A DNA stretch of 64,000 nucleotides from an uncultured Ruminiclostridium sp. (GTDB lineage: Bacteria > Bacillota > Clostridia > Oscillospirales > Ruminococcaceae), in contig CANQED010000011.1 in assembly GCA_947594425.1 (NCBI GenBank), positions 1-64,000 on the forward strand, in the 5' to 3' direction. Made by a program: the position numbers and the translations under genes. Positions 17,105 to 26,038 of the stretch are shown in pieces (position 1 is the first letter of the stretch; every line of letters starts with the position of its first letter). The notes beneath the pieces were generated by a model. The model saw only the letters and a program-made list of their open reading frames with translations, was not told the origin of the DNA and ran no database searches.

Positions 17105-17347
17105 ATGCAGGAAAAGGAAATATACGAGCGCTTAGACGAGGTGTTCAGAGACGTGTTTGACGACGACGAATTGACGGTAAGCGCCGAGACAACCGCCGAC
17201 GATATAGACGACTGGGACAGCCTGTCGCATATCACGCTGATAACCGCCGTTGAGGACGAATTCGGCATACGCTTTAAAATGGGCGAGGTGTCCGGTATGA
17301 AGAATGTCGGAGAGATGGTAGATATAATAAAAGAGCGTGCGAAATAA
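17105..17347 (+). CDS. Acyl carrier protein
   Basis: An 80-residue acidic carrier protein with the phosphopantetheine attachment motif WDSLSHI (Ser39). It starts one base after the FkbH stop. I chose the ATG at 17105 because the earlier ATG has no space for its ribosome site. It should carry the unit loaded by FkbH before transfer to the cell surface. It is distinct from a fatty-acid ACP by context only. Confidence 0.9.
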   Translation: MQEKEIYERLDEVFRDVFDDDELTVSAETTADDIDDWDSLSHITLITAVEDEFGIRFKMGEVSGMKNVGEMVDIIKERAK

Positions 17348-17365
17348 TTTTTGACGATTATAGCG

Positions 17366-17400
17366 ATCCCCCTGTTTAAAAAACAGGGGGATAATTTTAT
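17366..17400. terminator. Bidirectional terminator between ACP and the convergent dehydrogenase gene
   Basis: ATCCCCCTGTTT and AAACAGGGGGAT form a perfect 12-bp stem with a 3-base loop followed by an AT-rich tail (ATAATTTTAT). It closes the DHHW operon and can also serve the minus-strand gene. Confidence 0.85.
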
Positions 17401-17408
17401 ATCAAGCT

Positions 17409-18614
17409 TTAATCCACAAGCTCAGGGTCAAAATCTTCTATCCACGGCAAGCCCCACTTATTCAGCGCGTCCATAAACGGGTCGGGGTCGAACTCTTCGA
17501 TATTGTATACCCCCGCCTTTTTCCACTTGCCGCTCATAACCATCATCGCGCCTATCATAGCGGGTACGCCGGTGGTGTAGCTAACCGCCTGAGAGCCTAC
17601 CTCTTTATAGCACTCTTGATGGTCGCAGACGTTGTAGACCTTATAATGCACCGGCTTGCCATCCTTTTTGCCGATACAGATACAGCCGATATTGGTCTTT
17701 CCCTTAGTGCGCGGACCGAGCGACGCGGGGTCGGGGAGTACCGCCTTTAAGAATTGGAGCGGCACTATCTCTCTGCCCTCGTACATAATGGGCTTTATCG
17801 AGGTCATACCGACATTCTCTAAGCACTTAAGATGAGTGAGATAGCTCTGCCCAAAGGTCATAAAAAACCGTATGCGCTTTATCCCCTTGATATTGAGCGC
17901 CAGAGACTCAAGCTCCTCGTGGTGGAGTAGATACATATCCTTTTTGCCCACCTGCTCAAAGTCGTATTCGCGCTTTATCTCCATAGGCTCGGTCTCTACC
18001 CACTTGCCATCCTCGATATAGCTGCCCTTTGCGGACACCTCGCGGATATTTATCTCGGGATTAAAGTTGGTGGCAAAGGGATAACCGTGATCGCCGCCGT
18101 TGCAGTCGAGTATATCTATATAATTTATCTCGTCGAAATAATGCTTTTGCGCATAGGCGCAGAATACGCCCGTCACCCCGGGGTCAAATCCGCTGCCGAG
18201 CAGGGCGGTTATCCCCGCCTCTTCAAATCTCTCGCGGTACGCCCACTGATACTTGTACTCAAACTTGGCGGTATCGGGGTGCTCATAATTGGCGGTATCG
18301 ACATAGTCGGTATGCGTCTTAAGGCACGCGTCCATTATCGTGAGATCTTGATACGGCAGGGCGAGGTTGATAACTATATCGGGCTTTTCTTTTTCGATAA
18401 GCCGCGTCAGCTGGTCGACGTCGTTTGCGTCTACCTGAGCGGTGTTTATCACGGTCTTGGTGCCCTTTTGCTCTATGGCGGCCTTAAGCGCGTCGCATTT
18501 AGACAGTGTGCGGCTCGCTATGCAAAGGCGGTCGAATACCTCGCTGTTTTGCGCGCATTTATGAGCGCATACGCTCGCTACTCCGCCCGCGCCGATAATA
18601 AGTGCTTTTCCCAT
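17409..18614 (-). CDS. Saccharopine dehydrogenase family, carboxynorspermidine synthase-like
   Basis: A 401-residue NAD(P)H-dependent enzyme of the saccharopine dehydrogenase family. It has an N-terminal Rossmann motif (LIIGAGGVASVCAHKCA), DTANYE and LLGSGFDPGVTGVFCAYA, matching the carboxynorspermidine/carboxyspermidine dehydrogenase group, which reductively joins a diamine and aspartate semialdehyde in the alternative polyamine pathway. The partner decarboxylase (nspC) is not in this window, but an Orn/Lys/Arg decarboxylase-family gene lies at 4 kb. It begins 9 bases after the amylase gene, with GGAGGG, so the two are probably one operon. Confidence 0.85.
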   Translation of the reverse strand: MGKALIIGAGGVASVCAHKCAQNSEVFDRLCIASRTLSKCDALKAAIEQKGTKTVINTAQVDANDVDQLTRLIEKEKPDIVINLALPYQDLTIMDACLKTHTDYVDTANYEHPDTAKFEYKYQWAYRERFEEAGITALLGSGFDPGVTGVFCAYAQKHYFDEINYIDILDCNGGDHGYPFATNFNPEINIREVSAKGSYIEDGKWVETEPMEIKREYDFEQVGKKDMYLLHHEELESLALNIKGIKRIRFFMTFGQSYLTHLKCLENVGMTSIKPIMYEGREIVPLQFLKAVLPDPASLGPRTKGKTNIGCICIGKKDGKPVHYKVYNVCDHQECYKEVGSQAVSYTTGVPAMIGAMMVMSGKWKKAGVYNIEEFDPDPFMDALNKWGLPWIEDFDPELVD

Positions 18615-18623
18615 ATACCCTCC

Positions 18624-20501
18624 TCAAAAGCTGCACAGCAGCACGCCGTAATCAAACGGCGACAATTCTATCCTGTCGTCCCCGCTGTTATGCGGGCTGC
18701 GGATTATCTCTATGTCGAAAAAGTTTACCCTGTTATAATCTGATATAACAAAGGTCTTGGGGTGCTTTGATTTATTTAAGAATATCACCGCCGCCTTGCG
18801 CGTGGTGCGGTCCACCCTTGCAAAGACGCATTCTTCGGCGGTAACGCTGATAAACTTGAGCTCCCCACGGGCGAAAGCCGAGCTTTGCTTTCTTATCATC
18901 GACAATTCTTTAGTAAACTCTATCAGCTCTAAATTTTCCTTCCCCCACGGATAGCCTCTGCGGTTAAAGGGGTCCTTATACCCCTCAAGCCCCGCCTCGT
19001 CGCCGTAATATATGCACGGCACCCCCGGCAGGAAGAACTGCAATACCATAGCGCACTTAAGCAGCGCGACTCCGTACACATACTGCGCGTCTGTAAGGTA
19101 CCTCTCCGCCTGCCACTCGCGGTCATTCCAGCCCACATCGTCTCCCGCAAGACGGGTGATAACTCTCTCGGTATCGTGGGTGGAAAGAAAGTTCATCAGC
19201 ACGTCCGCCGCGGGCTTAGGATAGTGGTCGAGTATCGTCATTATCCCGTCGGTAAAGGCCTTAGGGTCGGAGTGCTTGATATAGTTTATTATAGCCTCTT
19301 TAAACGGATAATTCATAACGCTGTCGAGCTGACCGCCTATGAGATAGCGGCGGCGCACGCCGTAGCTCTCTTTATTAGACGCGTCCTCCCAGACCTCGCC
19401 GTATACTATCTTTTCGTCGCCCTTAGCCTTGACCGCGCGGTGTATGTTGTCGATAAATTCGTCGGGCAGCTCGTCCGCCACGTCCAGCCGCCAGCCGCGC
19501 GCGCCGAGGTCTATCCACTTTTGAAGTATACCGCCCTCGCCGCAGATATACTCGGTATAGTCGGGGTTGTTCTCATTGACGTTGGGCAGGGTGTTTATTC
19601 CCCACCACGACTCATATTCGACGGGATAGCGCACAAAGCTGTACCAGCTGCGATAGCGGCTGTCGGGGTCGTTGTACGCGCCGCCCTTGCCGTATCTGCC
19701 GAATTTGTTAAAGTACTCGCTGTCCGCTCCCGTATGGGAGAAAACGCCGTCGAGTATAATGCTTATGCCTAATTTCTCCGCGTCCTTGCACAATAGGGAA
19801 AAGTCCTGCTCGTCGCCGAGCAGGGGGTCTATTCGCTCATAGCAGGCGGTAGAGTATCTGTGGTTCTCGTGAGATTCAAATATCGGATTGATGTACAGGC
19901 AGGTAACGCCGAGGTCCTTAAGATACGGCAGCTTTTGCCTTATGCCCTCGAGGTCGCCGCCGAAATAGTCGTTATTGCGTATTATGCCCTTTTCGTCGGG
20001 GCGAAAATACGGGGTGTCCTCCCAGTTCTCATGTATGACGCGGTCGTGGGGGATATTCTTATGCTTCTTGCCGCTGCGGTAAAAGCGGTCGGGGAATATC
20101 TGGTACATAACTCCCCCCTTTATCCAGTCGGGGGACATAACGTCGGTGCCGAACACCGTCAGCTGAAACATATCCCCGTTGTCAAGCTCGCCGATATTTG
20201 CCCCGCAGCGCTTGACATAGCGGCGGTTGCCGTCGATAGTCACCGCAAAATAATAATAGTGCAGCCCGACGTTATTAGGATTAAACGTGCATGTGTAGGT
20301 GCTGTAATCCATAGAGCTGTCGGACAATGTCAGCGGGACAAAGCGCTCTTTCTTTTCGGGCTGAAACATAACGAGCGTCGGGTCGGCAACGTGCCACGCC
20401 TTAGGAAACCGTAAGGTAAAGCACGCGGGCTGAAACTGCCTTATCGCCCCGAACGGGCTCTTATAATTTATATCAAAGCTGTCATAGATAGGTGGAGTCA
20501 A
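18624..20501 (-). CDS. GH13 alpha-glucan hydrolase (neopullulanase/cyclomaltodextrinase-like)
   Basis: A 625-residue glycoside hydrolase 13. An N-terminal beta-sandwich (to about residue 115) precedes the TIM barrel. Catalytic residues are visible: nucleophile Asp340 in GWRLDVAD, acid/base Glu369 in VYGEVWED and transition-state Asp443 in STHDTERV. No signal peptide, so it acts inside the cell on maltodextrins or glycogen fragments. It starts at TTG with AGAGGG upstream. The glycogen phosphorylase gene lies upstream on the same strand but is separated by a terminator. Confidence 0.9.
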   Translation of the reverse strand: MTPPIYDSFDINYKSPFGAIRQFQPACFTLRFPKAWHVADPTLVMFQPEKKERFVPLTLSDSSMDYSTYTCTFNPNNVGLHYYYFAVTIDGNRRYVKRCGANIGELDNGDMFQLTVFGTDVMSPDWIKGGVMYQIFPDRFYRSGKKHKNIPHDRVIHENWEDTPYFRPDEKGIIRNNDYFGGDLEGIRQKLPYLKDLGVTCLYINPIFESHENHRYSTACYERIDPLLGDEQDFSLLCKDAEKLGISIILDGVFSHTGADSEYFNKFGRYGKGGAYNDPDSRYRSWYSFVRYPVEYESWWGINTLPNVNENNPDYTEYICGEGGILQKWIDLGARGWRLDVADELPDEFIDNIHRAVKAKGDEKIVYGEVWEDASNKESYGVRRRYLIGGQLDSVMNYPFKEAIINYIKHSDPKAFTDGIMTILDHYPKPAADVLMNFLSTHDTERVITRLAGDDVGWNDREWQAERYLTDAQYVYGVALLKCAMVLQFFLPGVPCIYYGDEAGLEGYKDPFNRRGYPWGKENLELIEFTKELSMIRKQSSAFARGELKFISVTAEECVFARVDRTTRKAAVIFLNKSKHPKTFVISDYNRVNFFDIEIIRSPHNSGDDRIELSPFDYGVLLCSF

Positions 20502-20530
20502 TCGTAACCCTCTTTCCTCGGCTGTGCCGC

Positions 20531-20578
20531 AAAATCACACCCCGCCGCCGTTATGCGGCTGCGGGGCTTGTGCGATTT
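20531..20578 (-). terminator. glgP terminator
   Basis: On the minus strand AAATCGCAC...GCCCCGC..GCCG pairs with CGGC.GCGGGG.GTGTGATTTT, directly after the glgP stop codon. Confidence 0.75.
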
Positions 20579-20579
20579 A

Positions 20580-22976
20580 TTAAAGCAAGTGCCAGATATC
20601 GCGCGCGTAGTCGGTCACCGCGCGGTCTGCGGAGAATATCCCCGCCCCGCTTATATTCATAAGCGACATCTTGTTCCACTTGTGAACGTCCTTATATACC
20701 TCGCTCGCCTTAGCCTGCGTCTTGCGATAGCTGTCAAAATCGGCAAAGCACATATATCTGTCGGTGTGGCGCAGCGAATTAGCTACCTCTTCAAATGTCG
20801 CGCCGTTTATGCCGTCGTACATTCTCTGTAATACCGCCTTGATGACGTGATTAGAATTGTACAGCTCCTCGGCGTGATAGCCTCTTGCCTTAAGCTCGTT
20901 TACCTGCGGGGTATCCATGCCGAATATGAAGATATTGTCGTCGCCTACCGCGCCGTGTATCTCTACATTCGCTCCGTCGTAGGTGCCCATAGTCACCGCG
21001 CCGTTGAGCATAAGCTTCATATTGCCGGTGCCGCTCGCCTCGGTGCCCGCAAGGGAGATCTGCTCGGATATTTCGCTCGCGGGCATAAGTATCTCGGACA
21101 GAGTTACCTTATAGTCCTCGAGGAATACCACAGACAATTTCTCGTTGAGCTTGGGATTCTTCTTAAGCTCCTCGCCTATGCACCATATCATCTTTATTAT
21201 CTGCTTAGCCATATAATAGCCGGGAGCCGCCTTAGACGCGAATATATAGGTCTTGGGAACTACATTAGCGTCGGGGTTCTGCAAGAGATAATTATAATCG
21301 GCGATTATATTCATAGCGTTTAGCTGCTGGCGCTTGTACTCGTGCAGTCTTTTTACCTGTACGTCGAATATGCTGTCGGTGTTAAGCTTAGCGCCCGTGG
21401 TATTGTACACATACTTAGCAAAGCGCTCTTTATTCTGCTTTTTGACCTCGGCGAGCTTATCGAGCACAGCCGCGTCGTCAGCAAACTTCTTAAAGTCCGC
21501 AAGCTTAGCCGCGTCTTTCTTAAAGCCGTCTCCTATGCACTCGCTGAGCAGGTCGGTCAGCCCCTTATTTGACGCGAGCAGCCAGCGGCGGTACGCTATG
21601 CCGTTGGTGACGTTCTTAAACGCCTTAGGCTCTACCGAGTACTGGTCTTTGAACACGTCTTCTTTTATTATATCCGAGTGCAGCTTGGATACGCCGTTGA
21701 TAAAATGCGACGCCGCGCAGCAGAGATTTGCCATTCTTACCTTATTATTAAGGATGATGGACATTCTCGATACCTTGTCGCTGTCGCCCGTAAGCTCCCA
21801 CAGCTTTGCGCAGTAGCGGTTATTTATCTCGACGATTATCTGATATATTCTCGGCAGTATCCTCTTCATAAGGTCTGCGTCCCATGTCTCCAGCGCCTCG
21901 GCCATGACCGTGTGGTTTGTGTAGGCAAAGGTGTGGGTGATTATGTTCCACGCCTTGTCCCACTCATAGCCGCAGTCGTCGAGCAATATTCTCATAAGCT
22001 CGGGGATAGCGAGGGTCGGGTGGGTGTCGTTTATGTGTATAGCCGCCTTTTCGTGCAGGTTGTCAAGGTTGCCGTATACGTTCATATGGCGCATAACTAT
22101 ATCGCCGACCGACGCGGCGCTCATAAAGTACTGCTGGCGCAGGCGGAGCGCTTTGCCCTCGAGGTGGTTGTCGTTAGGATACAGCACCTTAGTCAGCGAG
22201 TGGGCGATATTGTGCGCGCCGAGCGCCTGAGCGTAGTTGCCCTGATTGAACATAGCCATATCAAAGGACATACTCTGCGCCGCCCAAAGTCTCAGCTTAG
22301 CTACGCCCTTGCTGTCATAGCCCGATACATACATATCGTAAGGCACGGCGTTTACGGTGGTATAGTTGATGTGGTTTACGCTGTGATAATTCTCGTCCCA
22401 CTTTTCTTCTATCTCGCCGTCAAAATGTATCTCTATCGTCTGATCGGGGGCGGGGACGAGCCACGCTCTGCCGCCGGGCAGCCATTCGTCGGGAAGCTCG
22501 GTTTGCCAGCCGTCTATAATTCTCTGCTTAAATATACCGTACTCGTACAGTATCGAATATCCCGTAGCGGGAAATGCGCAGGTAGCCATACCGTCGAGAT
22601 AGCACGCGGCAAGACGACCGAGTCCGCCGTTTCCGAGCCCCGCGTCGGGCTCTTCTTCAAATACCTGCTCGCTCTTTACGCCCATCTTCTTGAGCGCCTT
22701 TTCTGTGACGTCCTGCATGCCGAGGTTGTACAGGTTGGTCTTGAGCGACCTGCCCATAAGAAACTCCATCGAGATATAATATACCTGCTTCTTGCCCTTA
22801 GAATCGCAGTCGGTCATAAACATATTACGCTTTTCTTTAAGATGCGCTACCACTATCTTGGATAAAGCGTTATATATCTGGGATATCGTCGCGTCCTCGG
22901 GATTAGTCTGATAATCAAGGCGGAGTATCTCCGCAAGCCTGTCATAAAGCTCTTTTTCGGTAAAAGGTGATTTCAT
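20580..22976 (-). CDS. glgP: Glycogen/alpha-glucan phosphorylase
   Basis: A 798-residue GT35 phosphorylase that releases glucose-1-phosphate from glycogen or maltodextrin. Motifs include GNGGLGRLAACYLD near residue 115, the NDTHPTLAIPELMR segment and the PLP site EASGTGNMKLMLNGA with Lys654. Length and order match bacterial GlgP/MalP. It is cytoplasmic and works with the GH13 enzyme downstream. The ATG has GAGAGGG upstream. Confidence 0.95.
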   Translation of the reverse strand: MKSPFTEKELYDRLAEILRLDYQTNPEDATISQIYNALSKIVVAHLKEKRNMFMTDCDSKGKKQVYYISMEFLMGRSLKTNLYNLGMQDVTEKALKKMGVKSEQVFEEEPDAGLGNGGLGRLAACYLDGMATCAFPATGYSILYEYGIFKQRIIDGWQTELPDEWLPGGRAWLVPAPDQTIEIHFDGEIEEKWDENYHSVNHINYTTVNAVPYDMYVSGYDSKGVAKLRLWAAQSMSFDMAMFNQGNYAQALGAHNIAHSLTKVLYPNDNHLEGKALRLRQQYFMSAASVGDIVMRHMNVYGNLDNLHEKAAIHINDTHPTLAIPELMRILLDDCGYEWDKAWNIITHTFAYTNHTVMAEALETWDADLMKRILPRIYQIIVEINNRYCAKLWELTGDSDKVSRMSIILNNKVRMANLCCAASHFINGVSKLHSDIIKEDVFKDQYSVEPKAFKNVTNGIAYRRWLLASNKGLTDLLSECIGDGFKKDAAKLADFKKFADDAAVLDKLAEVKKQNKERFAKYVYNTTGAKLNTDSIFDVQVKRLHEYKRQQLNAMNIIADYNYLLQNPDANVVPKTYIFASKAAPGYYMAKQIIKMIWCIGEELKKNPKLNEKLSVVFLEDYKVTLSEILMPASEISEQISLAGTEASGTGNMKLMLNGAVTMGTYDGANVEIHGAVGDDNIFIFGMDTPQVNELKARGYHAEELYNSNHVIKAVLQRMYDGINGATFEEVANSLRHTDRYMCFADFDSYRKTQAKASEVYKDVHKWNKMSLMNISGAGIFSADRAVTDYARDIWHLL

Positions 22977-23187
22977 CTTCGTACCCTCTCTTTTGTTTTT
23001 ATTCTTAAAATTTATTATAAAGTATCGCTTTTTTTATTCTACCACATTCCCGCGCCATATTCAAGGCTATTTCGATATTTTTGTAAAAAACATTGTCAGA
23101 TTGTATAAATATGACAGGTGCATTTTGGGCATAATGCCATAAAATTACCGATACGCCCATTATATGCGGATATTTTCGGCTATGCTA

Positions 23188-23216
23188 TTGACAAGAGAGA
23201 GGTTATATGATAGAAT
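23188..23216 (+). promoter_or_regulatory. Promoter of the SAM riboswitch-metK transcript
   Basis: TTGACA, 17-base spacer, TAGAAT; transcription would start near 23223, just before the riboswitch. Confidence 0.8.
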
Positions 23217-23231
23217 TTAGATATGAAAAAT

Positions 23232-23367
23232 CCCTTATCAAGAGCGGTTTACAGATTTGCTTATGCAAAGCGGGAGTCAGGCTCCGTAAACCCAGCAACC
23301 GTTTCCTTACGGAAAAATGGTGCTAATTCCTACGGGACGCGTTTTACGCGCCGCCGAAAGATAAGGA
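23232..23367 (+). promoter_or_regulatory. SAM-I (S-box) riboswitch
   Basis: The P1 stem is CCTTATC with GATAAGG. Inside are the conserved TATCAAGAG, GGAGTCAGGCTCC, AAACCCAGCAACC, ATGGTGCTAATTCC and GAAAGATAAGG blocks of the S-box class, in the usual order. It is followed by a terminator, so high SAM should stop transcription of metK and metY. Confidence 0.96.
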
Positions 23368-23385
23368 GCAGACCAATAAATAATT

Positions 23386-23414
23386 GGAAAGCTCCTATAG
23401 AGGGGCTTTTTTCA
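23386..23414 (+). terminator. SAM riboswitch expression-platform terminator
   Basis: GGAAAGCTCC-TATA-GAGGGGCTTTTTTC forms a short hairpin with a T-run about 20 bases after the aptamer. The 5' arm can alternatively be drawn into an antiterminator with the P1 3' side. Confidence 0.85.
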
Positions 23415-23466
23415 ATGCGAAAATGCGTATTTAAACGCAAAAAATGTCTGCGAAAGGAAAAAGAAA

Positions 23467-24642
23467 ATGTCAAGATACCTGTTTACCTCGGAGAGCGTCA
23501 CCGAGGGTCATCCCGACAAGATCTGCGACCAGATCTCCGACGGCATACTCGACGCAATTTTAGCACAGGACAAGAACGCGCGGGTCGCCTGCGAGACGAC
23601 CGCCACGACCGGTATGGTACTGATAATGGGCGAGATAAGCACCTCGGCGCATATCGATATACCCGGAGTTGCGCGCAAGGTGATAAGCGATATAGGATAC
23701 GACGGCGCTGTCTGCGGCTTTGACAGCGGCAACTGCGCGGTGATAACCTCAATAGACGAGCAAAGCCCCGATATAGCTATGGGCGTAGACAACGCGCTAG
23801 AGGGGAGAGAAGAGGCTGTAGGCGATATAGGCGCGGGAGATCAGGGCATGATGTTCGGCTATGCCTGCAACGAGACGAAAGAGCTTATGCCGCTGACAGC
23901 GTCGCTCGCTCACGCCTTAGCGAAAAGGCTCGCCGAGGTGCGCAAGGACGGCACGCTGCCCTACCTTTTGCCCGACGGCAAAACTCAAGTTACCGTCGAA
24001 TATGACGACGGCACACCGATAAGGGTAGACACGGTAGTCGTATCTTCTCAGCATACCGCCGAGACCGACGAGAACACGCTCAGGGCGGATATTGTCGAAA
24101 AGGTGATAAAAGCCGTTATCCCCGCGGATATGATAGACGCGGATACCAAGTACTTTATCAACCCCACGGGGCGTTTTGTAGTGGGCGGACCTCAGGGGGA
24201 CAGCGGGCTTACCGGAAGAAAAATAATAGTGGATACATACGGCGGTGTAGGCCGTCACGGCGGCGGCTCTTTCTCGGGTAAGGACCCGACTAAGGTGGAC
24301 CGCTCGGCGGCATATGCGGCGCGCTATGCGGCGAAAAATATCGTGGCGGCGGGGATAGCCTCGCGCTGCGAGGTGCAGCTCGCCTACGCTATCGGGGTAG
24401 CGCACCCGGTATCGGTATTTGTAGACACATTCGGCACGGGGATAAAGCCCGACAGCGAGATCGCCGACGCGGTAAAGGGCGTGTTCGATTTTCGCCCCTC
24501 GGCTATCATAAGCGAATTAAAGCTGAGAGATACGCTCTACCGCCCGCTTGCCGCATACGGTCATATGGGCAGAGAGGATCTCGGCGTGGCATGGGAAAAG
24601 ACCGACAAGACAGAGCAGCTTAAAGCCGCTCTCGGGATATAA
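23467..24642 (+). CDS. metK: S-adenosylmethionine synthetase
   Basis: A 391-residue enzyme making SAM from methionine and ATP. Diagnostic motifs: [19 protein letters not shown] at the N-terminus, [12 protein letters not shown] near residue 119 and [22 protein letters not shown] split over residues 260-285. It is under the SAM riboswitch and 9 bases before metY, so both form a SAM-repressed operon. RBS GAAAGGA. Confidence 0.97.
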   Translation: MSRYLFTSESVTEGHPDKICDQISDGILDAILAQDKNARVACETTATTGMVLIMGEISTSAHIDIPGVARKVISDIGYDGAVCGFDSGNCAVITSIDEQSPDIAMGVDNALEGREEAVGDIGAGDQGMMFGYACNETKELMPLTASLAHALAKRLAEVRKDGTLPYLLPDGKTQVTVEYDDGTPIRVDTVVVSSQHTAETDENTLRADIVEKVIKAVIPADMIDADTKYFINPTGRFVVGGPQGDSGLTGRKIIVDTYGGVGRHGGGSFSGKDPTKVDRSAAYAARYAAKNIVAAGIASRCEVQLAYAIGVAHPVSVFVDTFGTGIKPDSEIADAVKGVFDFRPSAIISELKLRDTLYRPLAAYGHMGREDLGVAWEKTDKTEQLKAALGI

Positions 24643-24651
24643 GGAGGAAAT

Positions 24652-25926
24652 ATGAACGAATACGGATTAGATACTTTAGCGGTACACGCGGGATACGAGA
24701 CCGACGAGGCTACGATGTCGGTAGCGCCGCCTTTGTACCAGACAAACGCATATGTATTTAGGGACGTGGATCACGCGAGGAAGCTCTTTGAGCTCAGCGA
24801 GCCGGGCAACATATACTCCCGACTGCAAAATCCCACCGCCGAAATGCTCGAGCGCAAGGTAGCCGCTCTTGACGGAGGCAGCGCGGCTTTGTCCTTTTCC
24901 TCGGGGCACGCCGCTATCTTTAACGTAGTAGTAAACCTCTGCCAAGAGGGCGACGAGATGGTGTCCTCGATAAATATCTACGGCGGGGCGATAAATATGC
25001 TCGGCATAACGCTTAAAAGGCTCGGCGTGACGGTAAAATTCGTCGACCCCGACGACCTTGACGCGTGGGAAAACGCCGTCACCGACAAGACGCGGCTTTT
25101 CTTTACCGAGGTTATCGGCAACCCAAACGCCAACGTCTCCGATATAGAAGCTATCGCCGAGATAGCTCACCGCCACGGCATACCTTTTATGGTGGACAGC
25201 ACCTTTACCACCCCCTATCTTTGCCGCCCGATAGAGTGGGGCGCGGATATCGTGATACATTCCGCTACCAAATTTTTGAGCGGGCACGGTCAGGTCATGG
25301 CGGGTATCGTCGTGGACAGCGGCAAATTCAAATACAAGGACAACCCGCGTTTTCCGCTCTTTAACGAGCCCGACGTATCCTATCACGGGGTGGTGTTCGC
25401 CGACCTCGGCGAGACGGCGTTCATCTCGCGGCTGCGCGCGCTTATTATGAGGGATCTCGGGGCGTGCTTAGCACCGTTCAGCGCATATTCTTGTATGACG
25501 GGCATACAGACCCTCTCGCTTAGAATGCAAAGGCACTGTGAAAACGCCCTCGCGGTGGCAAAATTCTTAGAGGCTCACCCAAAGACCGCTAAGGTAAATT
25601 ATCCCGCTCTGCCCTCGAGCCCATATCACGCCCTTGCGCAAAAATACACGCCTAAGGGCTGCGGCGGCGTGTTTACATTCGAGCTGAGCGGCGGCAAGCA
25701 GGCGGGCATACGCTTTATGAACAGCCTTAAGCTGCTGCGCATAGTGGCTAATGTCGGCGACGTGCGCAGTCAGGTCATTCACCCCGCCTCCACCACGCAC
25801 AGTCAGCTCTCTCCCGAGCAGCTAAAAGAAGCGGGCATCTCGGAGGGAAACGTGCGCATAAGCGTCGGCATAGAGGATATTAACGATATTATCGCCGATA
25901 TAGAGCAGGCACTCGACAAGGCGTAA
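24652..25926 (+). CDS. metY: O-acetylhomoserine sulfhydrylase
   Basis: A 424-residue Cys/Met metabolism PLP enzyme. Length and sequence (LDTLAVHAGYE, SSGHAAIFNVV, HSATKFLSGHGQ with PLP lysine Lys207, and SRLQNPT) fit the O-acetylhomoserine (thiol)-lyase subgroup, which makes homocysteine from O-acetylhomoserine and sulfide. Cystathionine-gamma-synthase-like use cannot be excluded. It is co-transcribed with metK under the SAM riboswitch, which agrees with methionine supply. RBS AAGGAGG. Confidence 0.9.
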   Translation: MNEYGLDTLAVHAGYETDEATMSVAPPLYQTNAYVFRDVDHARKLFELSEPGNIYSRLQNPTAEMLERKVAALDGGSAALSFSSGHAAIFNVVVNLCQEGDEMVSSINIYGGAINMLGITLKRLGVTVKFVDPDDLDAWENAVTDKTRLFFTEVIGNPNANVSDIEAIAEIAHRHGIPFMVDSTFTTPYLCRPIEWGADIVIHSATKFLSGHGQVMAGIVVDSGKFKYKDNPRFPLFNEPDVSYHGVVFADLGETAFISRLRALIMRDLGACLAPFSAYSCMTGIQTLSLRMQRHCENALAVAKFLEAHPKTAKVNYPALPSSPYHALAQKYTPKGCGGVFTFELSGGKQAGIRFMNSLKLLRIVANVGDVRSQVIHPASTTHSQLSPEQLKEAGISEGNVRISVGIEDINDIIADIEQALDKA

Positions 25927-25952
25927 ATTTTTTACAAACCGCAAAAAAACAG

Positions 25953-25981
25953 TAGACAACAAGCTAAAAATATGTTAAAAT
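25953..25981 (+). promoter_or_regulatory. Promoter of the sugar isomerase gene
   Basis: TAGACA, 17-base spacer, TAAAAT, about 58 bases before the start codon. Confidence 0.65.
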
Positions 25982-26038
25982 TATATTAAGTATATCAGCT
26001 GAGAAAGTCGGCTGAATAAATCGGAAAGGAATAATGTT

